This document shows, in pieces, positions 25,922 through 34,640 of a stretch of DNA of 64,000 bases (within the stretch, counting starts at the first letter, position 1; each line of letters starts with the position of its first letter). The position numbers were made by a program, and so were the translations under genes. A model generated the notes under the pieces. The model did no database searches and was not told where the DNA came from. It saw only the letters and a list, made by a program, of their open reading frames with translations. This DNA comes from Pseudanabaena sp. ABRG5-3 (lineage in GTDB: Bacteria > Cyanobacteriota > Cyanobacteriia > Pseudanabaenales > Pseudanabaenaceae), in NCBI RefSeq assembly GCF_003967015.1, contig NZ_AP017560.1:1178001-1242000 (forward strand), given 5' to 3'.

Positions 25922-26026
25922 GCGTTTAGGTTTCATTAAGTTAAGCATTGTAGCGATCGCTACATATAGTCATCATACCCATCACAAAAGTGTCAAGATT
26001 GAAATTTAGCTAGGGAATTCGATGCT

Positions 26027-27382
26027 ATGAAAAAGATTTTTGTACTTGATACTAATGTGCTGTTGTACGATCCAACCGCTATGAAACGCTTTGAGGATAA
26101 TGAAGTTGTCCTACCAATGACGATCATTGAAGAACTTGATCGCTTCAAAAAACAGCCTGAAATGATCGGACGTAATGCGAGACAGGTTTCTCGTGAACTA
26201 GACCAATTGCGCGGTCAGGGGAATATCATCCAAGGTATTGATCTAGAAAATGGGGGATTGCTGCGAGTTGCCCTGTGCGATCGCGAAACTTTAAAAACGC
26301 TGCCCGTTGAACTAGAAGGCGATCGTAATGACAATGCCATTTTGGCTGTAGCCCTTGAACTCAAGAATAATTGTCAATGCCGTGTGGTCATGGTCAGCAA
26401 AGACACCAACCTCCGAATCAAGGCAGATGCCCTAGGATTGGAAGCGCAAGACTATGAAACCAATAAAGTCGATATTTCCGAGCTTTATACAGGTGTTGCA
26501 GAGGTGATGGTCAAGGCTACCAGCATTGATCAACTGTTTAAAAATAATGCGATTACCCTTGAGGGTGATTTCTGTCCCAATCAAGCGGTGATGCTGATTG
26601 ACGAATTCAATCCTTCCCATACAGCTCTCGCGATCGTCAAGGATAGTAATGGTCAAGGCTCTAGTAAGTTGGTTGCCATTAATAAACTTGTCAATGCAGG
26701 CGTTTTGGGAATTAATGCCCGCAACCGTGAACAGAAATTTGCCCTTGATCTTTTACTGAATGATGATATTCCTTTAGTAACTCTTGTCGGCAAGGCTGGC
26801 ACAGGGAAAACTTTATTAGCGATCGCTGTGGGATTACATAAAGTCGCCGATGAACGCACCTATACCCGACTACTCATTTCGCGTCCTGTCATTCCGATGG
26901 GCAAAGATATTGGCTATTTACCTGGGGACATCAAAGAAAAGCTCACCCCTTGGATGCAGCCTATTTACGATAACTTCGACCTAATTTTTGGCGCACAGTC
27001 TTCTAAAGATCCGAAGGAAAAGCGCAATTTGCATACCCATGTGCGCCGAGGTCATGAGGACTTGATCGAGCGAGGACTCCTTCAGATTGAACCATTGACC
27101 TATATTCGTGGGCGCACGATTCCCCAGCAGTTTCTGATCGTTGATGAGGCTCAAAACCTCACTCCCCATGAAGTGAAAACAATTCTCACCCGTGCGGGAG
27201 AAGGAACTAAGGTAGTCCTCACAGGTGATCCAGAACAAATCGATAGTCCTTTTATCGATGCCGCGAGTAATGGACTCACCTATGTGGTGGAACGGTTCAA
27301 GAATGATCCGCTCGCAGGTCATATCACTCTTAGCAAAGGCGAACGATCAGCTCTAGCAGAACGTTCTACAGAATTGCTCTAA
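26027..27382 (+). CDS. PIN-PhoH fusion protein (PhoH2/YlaK type)
   Basis: 451 residues. The N-terminal PIN domain (about 1-140) has D8 in FVLDTNVLLYDP, the later acidic pair in GDRNDNAILAVA, and SKDTNLRIKA. The C-terminal PhoH-type ATPase/helicase (about 235-451) has Walker A GKAGTGKT (about 254-261), RPVIPMGKDIGYLPGDIKEK and the Walker B region FLIVDEAQNLTPHEVKTIL. Fusions of this kind are RNA-cleaving, ATP-dependent enzymes thought to unwind and degrade RNA. Both active sites look intact. No vapB-like gene lies upstream, unlike actinobacterial phoAT-phoH2. Confidence 0.9.
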   Translation: MKKIFVLDTNVLLYDPTAMKRFEDNEVVLPMTIIEELDRFKKQPEMIGRNARQVSRELDQLRGQGNIIQGIDLENGGLLRVALCDRETLKTLPVELEGDRNDNAILAVALELKNNCQCRVVMVSKDTNLRIKADALGLEAQDYETNKVDISELYTGVAEVMVKATSIDQLFKNNAITLEGDFCPNQAVMLIDEFNPSHTALAIVKDSNGQGSSKLVAINKLVNAGVLGINARNREQKFALDLLLNDDIPLVTLVGKAGTGKTLLAIAVGLHKVADERTYTRLLISRPVIPMGKDIGYLPGDIKEKLTPWMQPIYDNFDLIFGAQSSKDPKEKRNLHTHVRRGHEDLIERGLLQIEPLTYIRGRTIPQQFLIVDEAQNLTPHEVKTILTRAGEGTKVVLTGDPEQIDSPFIDAASNGLTYVVERFKNDPLAGHITLSKGERSALAERSTELL

Positions 27383-27398
27383 CATAGGATAGTAAGTA

Positions 27399-27488
27399 GA
27401 TGGGCATAATTAAACAAGAGCAAAACCTGTGGCGCACGCGCAGCGTCCGTCACAGGTTTTTGGGTTTTAGATTTAATTGCGCCCAGCT
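27399..27488. repeat. GGGCATAATTA palindrome family, copy 3
   Basis: gatgggcataattaaacaag, caaaacctgtggcgcacg around cgcag, gtccgtcacaggttttt, right end tttaattgcgcccagc. Two mismatches in the stem show it is older or less constrained than copy 2. Confidence 0.8.
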
Positions 27489-27531
27489 AATTACATAGCG
27501 CCGACGATCCTAATTAATTGCATCAATTTCC

Positions 27532-28500
27532 ATGAGTTATCTCGAAACTACCGCCGAATTTTATTCAGAAGCTGCCAAAAATCCTCAAGTAGGCTTGTGT
27601 TGCCTTAGCACGCCACCACTGCAATATCCTGACCTCAAGATTCCCCAAATCATGCAGCAGATGAATTATGGCTGCGGTACGACTATTCATCCTACAGAAT
27701 TACGCAACAATCCTACGGTTCTCTATATCGGCGTTGGTGGTGGGCTAGAAGCTTTGCAATTTGCCTACTTCTGCCGTCGCAAACGCAGTATTATTGCTGT
27801 TGATCCAGTGGTAGCCATGCGAGAAGTGGCTGATCAGAACTTACAACTAGCGGCAAAGGAGAATGCTTGGTTCGATCGCGAATTTGTGGAAATTCTCGAA
27901 GGTGATGCTTTTGCCTTGCCTGTACCTGATGCCTCAGTGGATGTAGTTGCCCAGAACTGCCTATTTAATATCTTTGAGCCACAGGATTTACAACGAGCCT
28001 TAAAGGAAGTCTATCGTGTTCTCAAACCGAAGGGAAGATTGATCATGAGTGACCCCATCGCCACTCGTCCTATTCCAGCCAATCTGCAAGCCGACGAACG
28101 CTTACGGGCTATGTGTCTATCGGGTGCAATGACCTATGAGGATTACATTCAGCATCTCATTGATGTAGGCTTTGGACAAATCGAAGTACGCGCCCGCCGT
28201 CCCTATCGATTGCTTGATAACCATAGCTTTGATTTAGATACACCACTTCTGTTAGAGAGTTTAGATTCTGTCTCTTTTAAGGTTCCTATTCCTAGTGATG
28301 GAGCCTGTGTATTTACAGGTAAAACCGCAATTTATAGCGGCAGCGAGGAATCTTTAAATGATCGTGCAGGTCATATTTTACAACGCGGCAACCCTCTCTC
28401 TGTCTGTGATAAAACAGCAGCAAAACTAGCTCATAATTTCCCTCAAGAAATAATTGTAACTGATTCGACTTGGCACTATAACGGTGGAGGTTGTTGCTAA
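27532..28500 (+). CDS. arsM: Arsenite S-adenosylmethionine methyltransferase
   Basis: 322 residues. The Rossmann AdoMet site is at about 63-75 (PTVLYIGVGGGLEAL), with AVDPV after it and GDAFALPVPDASVDVVAQNC as the acidic loop. Cysteines in the N-terminal part (VGLCCLSTP, NYGCGTT), in AQNCLF and in MCLSG are candidates for arsenite binding. The C-terminus ends YNGGGCC. The order matches cyanobacterial ArsM proteins used in arsenosugar biosynthesis. It converts arsenite to methylated arsenicals. The gene overlaps the next one by one base (TAATG), so the two are coupled. Confidence 0.87.
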   Translation: MSYLETTAEFYSEAAKNPQVGLCCLSTPPLQYPDLKIPQIMQQMNYGCGTTIHPTELRNNPTVLYIGVGGGLEALQFAYFCRRKRSIIAVDPVVAMREVADQNLQLAAKENAWFDREFVEILEGDAFALPVPDASVDVVAQNCLFNIFEPQDLQRALKEVYRVLKPKGRLIMSDPIATRPIPANLQADERLRAMCLSGAMTYEDYIQHLIDVGFGQIEVRARRPYRLLDNHSFDLDTPLLLESLDSVSFKVPIPSDGACVFTGKTAIYSGSEESLNDRAGHILQRGNPLSVCDKTAAKLAHNFPQEIIVTDSTWHYNGGGCC

Positions 28501-29279
28501 TGGATAATCATTCTTCCACGCCTAGTTCTTCTCTTAAAGGGAAAGAAAGGAAAAAATCTTTATGGCTAGTTAGTTGGATAATTGGTGCTGCGATCACCTT
28601 TTTATTAATCAATGCGATCGTCACTAGTCCTGCCTTTGCTCAAGATAATTTCGCTGTTCACCCCTTCGATCCTCAGACGTTATTTCGTAATACCTTGCAA
28701 TGGATTGAAGACTTAGGCTATGTCGGCGGGATTGCCTTTATTCTGATTTACATCATTGCGACGATTGCCTTTATTCCTGGTTCAGCTTTGACCTTAGGAG
28801 CAGGGGCTGTGTTTGGAGTCCTGTGGGGTTCGCTCTATGTATTTGTTGGGGCAACCTTGGGCGCGATCGCTGCCTTTTTAATTGGACGCTATTTAGCTCG
28901 CGACTGGATTGGTAAAAGGATCGAGGGCAATCAGCAATTTATAGCGATCGATCAAGCCGTTGCTAATTCAGGATTTAAAATCGTGTTACTAACGCGCTTG
29001 TCTCCAGTATTTCCCTTTAATTTATTAAATTACGCCTTTGGCATTACGGGTGTGACGCTAAAGGACTATGCGATCGCCTCGATCGGAATGCTTCCCGCCA
29101 CTGTTTTGTATGTCTATATTGGCTCTCTAGCTAGCGATCTTGCCCGTATTAGCAATGAGCAATCTACAAGTACCGCCTTACAATGGGCAATTCGGATCTT
29201 CGGTTTTCTCGCCACAATTGTCGTAACGCTATATGTGACTGACCTTGCACGTAAAGCGATCGCTGAAATCAATAACTAA
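28500..29279 (+). CDS. TVP38/TMEM64-family membrane protein
   Basis: 259 residues from the ATG at 28500 that overlaps the arsM stop. It has about six hydrophobic segments and the family core: FIPGSALTLGAGAVFGVLWG, the GATLGAIAAFLIGRYLARD loop, and LLTRLSPVFPFNLLNYAFGI. Members of this DedA-like superfamily are membrane proteins with suspected lipid or solute transport roles. The coupling with arsM suggests a part in arsenic handling, for instance export of methylated or sugar-linked arsenicals; this is inference from context only. Confidence 0.85.
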   Translation: MDNHSSTPSSSLKGKERKKSLWLVSWIIGAAITFLLINAIVTSPAFAQDNFAVHPFDPQTLFRNTLQWIEDLGYVGGIAFILIYIIATIAFIPGSALTLGAGAVFGVLWGSLYVFVGATLGAIAAFLIGRYLARDWIGKRIEGNQQFIAIDQAVANSGFKIVLLTRLSPVFPFNLLNYAFGITGVTLKDYAIASIGMLPATVLYVYIGSLASDLARISNEQSTSTALQWAIRIFGFLATIVVTLYVTDLARKAIAEINN

Positions 29280-29324
29280 GTAACAACTAAGTAACGTCAG
29301 TTCTGGTTAAGCTGGCAAATTTTA

Positions 29325-29375
29325 AAAGCCCAAAAGTAAAAGCCTTGCGTAGCAAGGCTTTTACTTTTGGGCTTT
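29325..29375. terminator. Bidirectional hairpin after the TVP38 gene
   Basis: aaagcccaaaagtaaaagcc, ttgcgtagcaa centre, perfect complement. Between convergent genes. Confidence 0.75.
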
Positions 29376-29405
29376 GAGAGAGGGTTTGCGTATTAACCCT
29401 CTCTC
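29376..29405. repeat. Second palindrome in the convergent spacer
   Basis: gagagagggtt, tgcgtatt, aaccctctctc; it abuts the preceding hairpin. Confidence 0.55.
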
Positions 29406-29462
29406 AAAGCCCGTTTCAAATTATCTCGAACTCGCGTTAAGTAGCTAGGCGCAAATAACAGA

Positions 29463-29496
29463 AAAAGAAAAGCGATGCAAGCGTCGCTTTTCTTTT
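29463..29496 (-). terminator. Terminator of glnN
   Basis: aaaagaaaagcga, central tgcaagcg, tcgcttttctttt, 17 bases after the glnN stop on the minus strand. Confidence 0.8.
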
Positions 29497-29512
29497 AAGA
29501 GATTATGGGAGA

Positions 29513-31687
29513 TTACTTAATAAACAACATCTCTTGATAGGTAGGCAATGGCCATAGATCATCAGCAACTTCAGCTTCTAGGGCATCGACATATCCACGG
29601 ATTGTATCCATCAAAGGACGCACAGTTTGAGCTGTGAACTGCATATGCTCTTCAGTCGAAGCAAAGTCATGCTTAGCCAAAGCATCGCTCAACTTGCTAA
29701 CACCATCGATCGCCAATTTGGTGAGTGAGGAAACCTTGTCAAGGGTTTCTTTATCAAAATCAACACCAACTTCCTTGAGGCTAAGGGCAGTATTAGCCAG
29801 ATCAGACAGATAACGGGTTGCCGCAGGATAAACCAAGGTCTTCACAATGCTCACAACCAGCTTTGCTTCCACAGCAATGGAGTTAATATATTGCTCAGAA
29901 TAAGTCTCAAAGCGGCTTGCTAACTCAACAGGAGACAGGACATTCAGCTTGCTGAACAGGTCGACAATTTCAGGCTCCTTGAGTACAGGCAAAGCATCAG
30001 CAGTGGTGCGAAGGTTGCGTAAGCCACGCTTCTCGACTGCTTCCTTATGCCACTCTTCAGAATAACCATTGCCATTGAAGACAATCGCGCCATGCAGATC
30101 CATCACCTGTTTTAGCACAGTGCCAATAGCGGTATTCAAATCAATACCCTTAGAGATTTCAGACTCTAATTGATCGGCAACCCAGTTGAGGGAGTCTGCC
30201 AAGATGGTATTCATGGCAACGAGAGGACCAGCTACCGATTGACCAGAACCAACGGCGCGGAACTCAAAGCGGTTGCCAGTAAATGCAAAGGGCGAAGTAC
30301 GGTTGCGATCGCCAGGATCGGTTGGCAGCACTGGCAAAGTATCTACACCAATATGCATCTTCCCTTTGCTGGTAGAACTCTTGAGATCACCTTGACGGAT
30401 TTGCTCAAATACATCCTCAAGCTGTGAACCGAGATAAACCGAGATAATCGCAGGAGGAGCTTCGTTAGCGCCTAAGCGATGGTCGTTGCTAGCAGTTGCA
30501 ACTACAGAGCGCAACAGAGGACCATATTTGTGGATACCGCGAATAACTGCACCACAGAACACTAAGAACTGAGCATTGGAGTGAGGGGTGTCACCAGGAT
30601 CGAGCAAGTTGCCTTGAGTTGCATTGCCAACTGACCAGTTAACGTGCTTACCAGAACCGTTAATACCTGCAAAGGGTTTTTCATGGAGCAAGCAAACAAA
30701 GCCATGCTTCTTAGCAGTGAAACGCAACATAGTCATGATCATTTGTTGGTGATCAGTGGCTACGTTAGCGGCCTCATGGAATGGTGCAATTTCAAATTGT
30801 CCGGGAGCAACTTCGTTGTGGCGAGTCTTAGCAGGAATACCAAGACGATATAGACGCTCTTCAACGTCTTGCATGAAAACTTGTACACGCTCTGGGATTG
30901 CACCAAAGTAATGGTCATCAAACTGTTGCCCCTTAGCCGAAGGCTTACCAAACAAGGTACGACCTGCGAGCAACAAGTCAGGACGAGCATTAGCAAAGTT
31001 GGCATCAACTAGGAAGTACTCTTGCTCAGCACCGCAGCTAGAGTTAACAGGAGCAATTTCCTTTTCACCCAAGATTTTTAAAACTCTAGTTGCAGCTTTG
31101 TTCATAGCTGCATTGGAGCGGAGGAGAGGGGTTTTCTTGTCAAGAGCTTCACCAGTCCAAGACACGAAAACCGTAGGAATACAGAGGGTAGAACCATTGT
31201 CGGTTTCCATGATGTATGCAGGGCTGGTGACATCCCATGCAGTGTAACCACGGGCTTCAAAGGTGGAGCGGATACCGCCATTGGGGAATGAAGAACCGTC
31301 TGGCTCACCTTGGACTAATAATTTTCCTGCAAATTCTGAGATTGCCGATCCATCGCTCTGGACTGAAATGAAGCCATCATGTTTTTCGGCAGTAGCATTG
31401 GTTAAGGGGTAAAAGACGTGGGCATAGTATAGAGCGCCCTTAGAGATTGCCCAATCTTTCATCGCTAGTGCGATCGCGTCAGCTACTGAGCTATCAAGGG
31501 GTTCACCAGTTTGAATTGTCTTCTTGATTGATTTAAAGACTGGCTTAGGCAGGCACTCCTGCATTTTGCTCAGAGTAAACACATCGGTCGCCCACAACTC
31601 TTCCAACCGCTTTGGTGCTTTCTTGGGCTGTGGCTCGCGATTGGTGATCTGATAAATGGCTTGAATGCGTGACTCGTTTCCGCTCAT
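29513..31687 (-). CDS. glnN: Type III glutamine synthetase
   Basis: About 724 residues from the ATG at 31685-31687 ([18 protein letters not shown]); a TTG at 31709-31711 would add eight residues. It makes glutamine from glutamate, ammonia and ATP. The length and the motifs [40 protein letters not shown] and GKHVNWS identify the GSIII family, not GlnA. In cyanobacteria glnN is often induced under nitrogen starvation through NtcA; I looked for a GTA-N8-TAC box upstream and did not find a clear one. The catalytic core appears complete. Confidence 0.94.
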   Translation of the reverse strand: MSGNESRIQAIYQITNREPQPKKAPKRLEELWATDVFTLSKMQECLPKPVFKSIKKTIQTGEPLDSSVADAIALAMKDWAISKGALYYAHVFYPLTNATAEKHDGFISVQSDGSAISEFAGKLLVQGEPDGSSFPNGGIRSTFEARGYTAWDVTSPAYIMETDNGSTLCIPTVFVSWTGEALDKKTPLLRSNAAMNKAATRVLKILGEKEIAPVNSSCGAEQEYFLVDANFANARPDLLLAGRTLFGKPSAKGQQFDDHYFGAIPERVQVFMQDVEERLYRLGIPAKTRHNEVAPGQFEIAPFHEAANVATDHQQMIMTMLRFTAKKHGFVCLLHEKPFAGINGSGKHVNWSVGNATQGNLLDPGDTPHSNAQFLVFCGAVIRGIHKYGPLLRSVVATASNDHRLGANEAPPAIISVYLGSQLEDVFEQIRQGDLKSSTSKGKMHIGVDTLPVLPTDPGDRNRTSPFAFTGNRFEFRAVGSGQSVAGPLVAMNTILADSLNWVADQLESEISKGIDLNTAIGTVLKQVMDLHGAIVFNGNGYSEEWHKEAVEKRGLRNLRTTADALPVLKEPEIVDLFSKLNVLSPVELASRFETYSEQYINSIAVEAKLVVSIVKTLVYPAATRYLSDLANTALSLKEVGVDFDKETLDKVSSLTKLAIDGVSKLSDALAKHDFASTEEHMQFTAQTVRPLMDTIRGYVDALEAEVADDLWPLPTYQEMLFIK

Positions 31688-31884
31688 GGTTGTTTTCAGG
31701 GATATTGTCAAGTTTTTATAATCATACTCAAGATATATTTATCAAATAGACAAAAAAGATACCGATTTGATCGCACTTGATTGGTATAAACGCACACACA
31801 ATTTTTGAAGAAAAGATTAATTTTTGTTTATTTTTAGATTTTTAACGCATAGCCAATAAAGAACCGATTTTCCTGTATGTTCCT

Positions 31885-31986
31885 AAGTATCTGAGCATAA
31901 TTAAAAACCAGAGTTAAAAGCTGTGACGCACGCTTCGCGTGCATCACAGCTTTTGGGGTTTTATATTTAATTGCTCCTAGATACTT
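31885..31986. repeat. GGGCATAATTA palindrome family, copy 4 (divergent)
   Basis: aagtatctgagcataattaa, aaaagctgtgacgcacg around cttcg, complement, then tatttaattgctcctagatactt. Same architecture as the other three copies, with a changed stem and outer arms (aagtatct/agatactt). Confidence 0.75.
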
Positions 31987-32040
31987 ATATTGCTAAAACG
32001 AAATTCAGCTAAAAGCAGTAAGCAAATTACAGTTTTAAAT

Positions 32041-32071
32041 AGAAAAAGCCCCGCATCGCGAGGCTTTTTCT
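32041..32071 (-). terminator. Terminator of ilvE
   Basis: agaaaaagccccgc, atc, gcgaggctttttct. Twenty-two bases after the ilvE stop on the minus strand. Confidence 0.8.
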
Positions 32072-32093
32072 GTTACATGGGCAGTAGAGATCT

Positions 32094-33014
32094 CTAGACT
32101 TTAGTTAGCCAGTGATGATAATCGGGCAGGAGACCTTGAACCGCTTTACTGTATAAATCACGAAGTTTCTTAGTAATTTCGCCAATAGTTCCATCGCCAA
32201 CAGGACGATGATCAAAACTAGTGATTGGCGCAAGCTCTGTAGCAGTACCGACAAAAAATGCCTCATCAGCAATGTACAGCTCGGTGCGATCGATTGTGCG
32301 CGATACGGTTTCTAGTCCTAATTCTTTTGCAGCTAGCTCAATAATCGAACTGCGAGTAATACCTTCGAGAATATTATCAGTAATGGAACTAGTAATTAGT
32401 TTTCCATCTCTTACTAAAAAGAGATTCATGGCACTTCCTTCAGCAACATGACCTTCATTCGTTAAAACGACAACATCATCAAAGCCTGAAGCATAGCCAT
32501 CAGTTTTCGCAAGAGCAGTATTTACATAGGCTCCATTAACTTTTGCTCTCGCAGGAATCGCATTGTCATCTAAACGTCGCCATGAGGACACACCAACTTT
32601 AATACCGTTGCTAGTGTCGAGGTAGCCATCCATCGGCACACTGAACAAACAGAAATCATCATGGGTATGGGGAACTTTAAGAATTGGCCCAATACGCAGA
32701 TCGGATTTATAAATAATCGGACGCAAATAAGTAGCAGAGTTACATTGATTACGGTGTAATAGGTCAGTAGTAATGCTTATCATCGTGTCAACATCAAGAG
32801 GATGTTGCAACCCGATAATGCGACAGCTTTGGATTAAGCGTTGATAATGCTCTTTTAGGCGAAATGCCGCCATGCGGTTTTCTTCAGGTAGCCAATACGC
32901 CTTAATACCTTCAAAAACAGCCGTACCATATAGAAAAGCGTGGGTGCGGACACTGATTGTGGCATCTTCGAGAGGGACAAACGTTCCACGTATATAGGCG
33001 TACTGTGAGGTCAT
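32094..33014 (-). CDS. ilvE: Branched-chain amino acid aminotransferase
   Basis: 306-residue PLP enzyme of fold type IV that transfers amino groups between glutamate and the keto acids of Leu, Ile and Val. Motifs: the N-terminal YIRGTFVPLEDATISVRTHA and YGTAVFEGIKAY; the lysine in ARAKVNGAYVNTALAKTDGY is the likely Schiff-base residue; then EGSAMNLFLVRDGKLITSS, ILEGITRSSIIELA and DEAFFVGTATELAPI. Length is normal. The start is the ATG at 33012-33014. It is monocistronic; moaA lies on the opposite strand upstream. Confidence 0.93.
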   Translation of the reverse strand: MTSQYAYIRGTFVPLEDATISVRTHAFLYGTAVFEGIKAYWLPEENRMAAFRLKEHYQRLIQSCRIIGLQHPLDVDTMISITTDLLHRNQCNSATYLRPIIYKSDLRIGPILKVPHTHDDFCLFSVPMDGYLDTSNGIKVGVSSWRRLDDNAIPARAKVNGAYVNTALAKTDGYASGFDDVVVLTNEGHVAEGSAMNLFLVRDGKLITSSITDNILEGITRSSIIELAAKELGLETVSRTIDRTELYIADEAFFVGTATELAPITSFDHRPVGDGTIGEITKKLRDLYSKAVQGLLPDYHHWLTKV

Positions 33015-33054
33015 GGTTTAACACATCTTGATCAATTATTTTTCTATCATATAG

Positions 33055-33120
33055 CTATGACAAATTAAAACCCAGAAATTAATTTTGATGCGAAGCATCA
33101 AAATTAATTTCTTAAATGCA
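33055..33120. repeat. Degenerate palindrome upstream of moaA
   Basis: tgacaaattaaaacccagaa, attaattttgatg, cgaag, catcaaaattaatttctt. The AAAACCCA arm links it to the family at 2489-2560 and 10305-10378; the right side has decayed (taaatgcaagccatgaggac). Confidence 0.6.
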
Positions 33121-33140
33121 AGCCATGAGGACAAAACCCT

Positions 33141-34124
33141 GTGAACAATGTTGACTACCTTCGCATCAGTTTGATCGATCGCTGCAATTTTCGCTGCACT
33201 TACTGTATGCCAGAAGGCTCGGAAGTCGATTATATTCAGGCACAGGAAAGCCTTACCAATACTGAGTTAATTAACTTGTTGCGAGAGGTATTTATTCCAT
33301 TAGGTTTTAAAAAATTTCGACTGACGGGGGGAGAGCCTTTATTGCGGCGCGATTTGGTGCAGCTAGTAGAAGCGATCGCCAATCTCAAAGGTGTGGAAGA
33401 TCTGTCAATGACCACTAATGGTTTTTTGTTAAGTGATTTAGCAAAACCCTTACACGAAGCAGGTTTAAGACGGATTAATATTAGTCTGGACTCCCTCGAT
33501 CGCGATGTATTTCGGCAAATCACAGGGCGCAATCTCTGGGAAAAGGTATGGGCGGGAATTTTGGCGGCTCATGAGGTGGGGTTCGATCCGCTTAAATTAA
33601 ATGTGGTAGTTGTACCAGATGTGAATGATCGCGAAATATTAGATTTAGCTGCTCTCAGTATTGATCGTCGTTGGCATATCCGCTTTATTGAGTTTATGCC
33701 CATTGGCAACGACAGCCTGTTTACCCATAAGGGCTGGGTGGATTCGGCAACCTTGCGGCAACAAATCAGCGATCGCTATGGTTTAGATGTTGGCAACTGC
33801 AAGGGCAACGGACCCGCCGATGTGTTTCAAATCCCCAATGCTAAAGGGACTTTAGGTTTTATTAGTCAAATGTCTGAATGCTTTTGCGATCGCTGTAATC
33901 GGATGCGACTCTCAGCGGATGGCTTATTGCGACCATGTTTATTAAATGAGTCAGGACAGATCGATCTCAAAACTGCCCTACGTCAGGGCAAAAATTTTGC
34001 TGAATTGCGGATGGCGGTACGTGATTTACTGAATCTCAAGGAAGAAATTAATTTTAAAGAACGCGATCGCGGCACTGGCAAACAAAAAAGTTATTTCCGT
34101 ACCATGTCCCAAATTGGCGGATAA
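33141..34124 (+). CDS. moaA: GTP 3',8-cyclase (molybdenum cofactor synthesis)
   Basis: 327-residue radical SAM enzyme that starts molybdopterin synthesis from GTP. The first 4Fe-4S cluster motif is C15-x3-C19-x2-C22 (RCNFRCTYC). The second cluster is in the C-terminal [23 protein letters not shown]. The essential Gly-Gly C-terminus is present (MSQIGG). The only possible start in this frame is GTG 33141, because a stop lies at 33126-33128. This leaves five residues before YLRIS, shorter than usual, and a decayed palindrome sits just upstream. The frame is otherwise complete, so activity is expected. Confidence 0.92.
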   Translation: MNNVDYLRISLIDRCNFRCTYCMPEGSEVDYIQAQESLTNTELINLLREVFIPLGFKKFRLTGGEPLLRRDLVQLVEAIANLKGVEDLSMTTNGFLLSDLAKPLHEAGLRRINISLDSLDRDVFRQITGRNLWEKVWAGILAAHEVGFDPLKLNVVVVPDVNDREILDLAALSIDRRWHIRFIEFMPIGNDSLFTHKGWVDSATLRQQISDRYGLDVGNCKGNGPADVFQIPNAKGTLGFISQMSECFCDRCNRMRLSADGLLRPCLLNESGQIDLKTALRQGKNFAELRMAVRDLLNLKEEINFKERDRGTGKQKSYFRTMSQIGG

Positions 34125-34160
34125 AAGAGAGAGGCGGTGCTTTGCGCCGCCCCTCTCTTA
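34125..34160 (+). terminator. Imperfect hairpin after moaA
   Basis: aaagagagaggcggtg, ctttg, cgccgcccctctctta, directly after the moaA stop. Confidence 0.65.
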
Positions 34161-34170
34161 AAGTAATCAC

Positions 34171-34205
34171 AAAAAATAAGACTCGCTACGCGAGTCTTAT
34201 TTTTT
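34171..34205 (+). terminator. Second terminator after moaA
   Basis: aaaaaataagactcgct, a, cgcgagtcttattttttt-like end: perfect stem with T run. Confidence 0.75.
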
Positions 34206-34640
34206 TATTTAATTGTAAGAGTACAAAATATCCCTTCGGCATCAGTAGCCACCATACCGTATGTGTAGCGGATAGCTCTAGGTCTACTGATTTGCGCTTA
34301 CCCCTTTCGGAAGTAATTGCCATTTCGGGGATACTAGGGCTACACGGGGGGGAATAGGATAGCCCTGCTATTAATCTACATTAGTTAGCACTTATTTGCA
34401 AGAGTTAGTCCAAAAAAATTTTAATAGACGTATAGAGATGTAATTCATACCTCTTTTCATTTATCAGGAGATGCTAACTTTTGCAAGGGATTACGGTCTG
34501 ACGTATTCGGTATCATTAATGACTGGGAGCTTCACCATTGTTTGGTAATTTTTGGTAGCTGCCACCTAAGAATTGAGATAAATTTCGTATTTACCCCTCA
34601 ACCATTTCCCCTCAAATATTTACTTGATTACTCGTTATTT
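34206..34640. other. Spacer upstream of argZ
   Basis: 435 bases without a supported gene. A GC-richer block at about 34226-34370 contains cccttcgg, cccctttcgg and tagggctacacggggggg and could fold; no known RNA family was recognised. The rest is AT-rich and should hold the argZ promoter. Confidence 0.4.

Noticed and set aside
31688-31870. NtcA site upstream of glnN
   Set aside because: Expected from cyanobacterial biology, but no GTA-N8-TAC pattern was found on reading the region.
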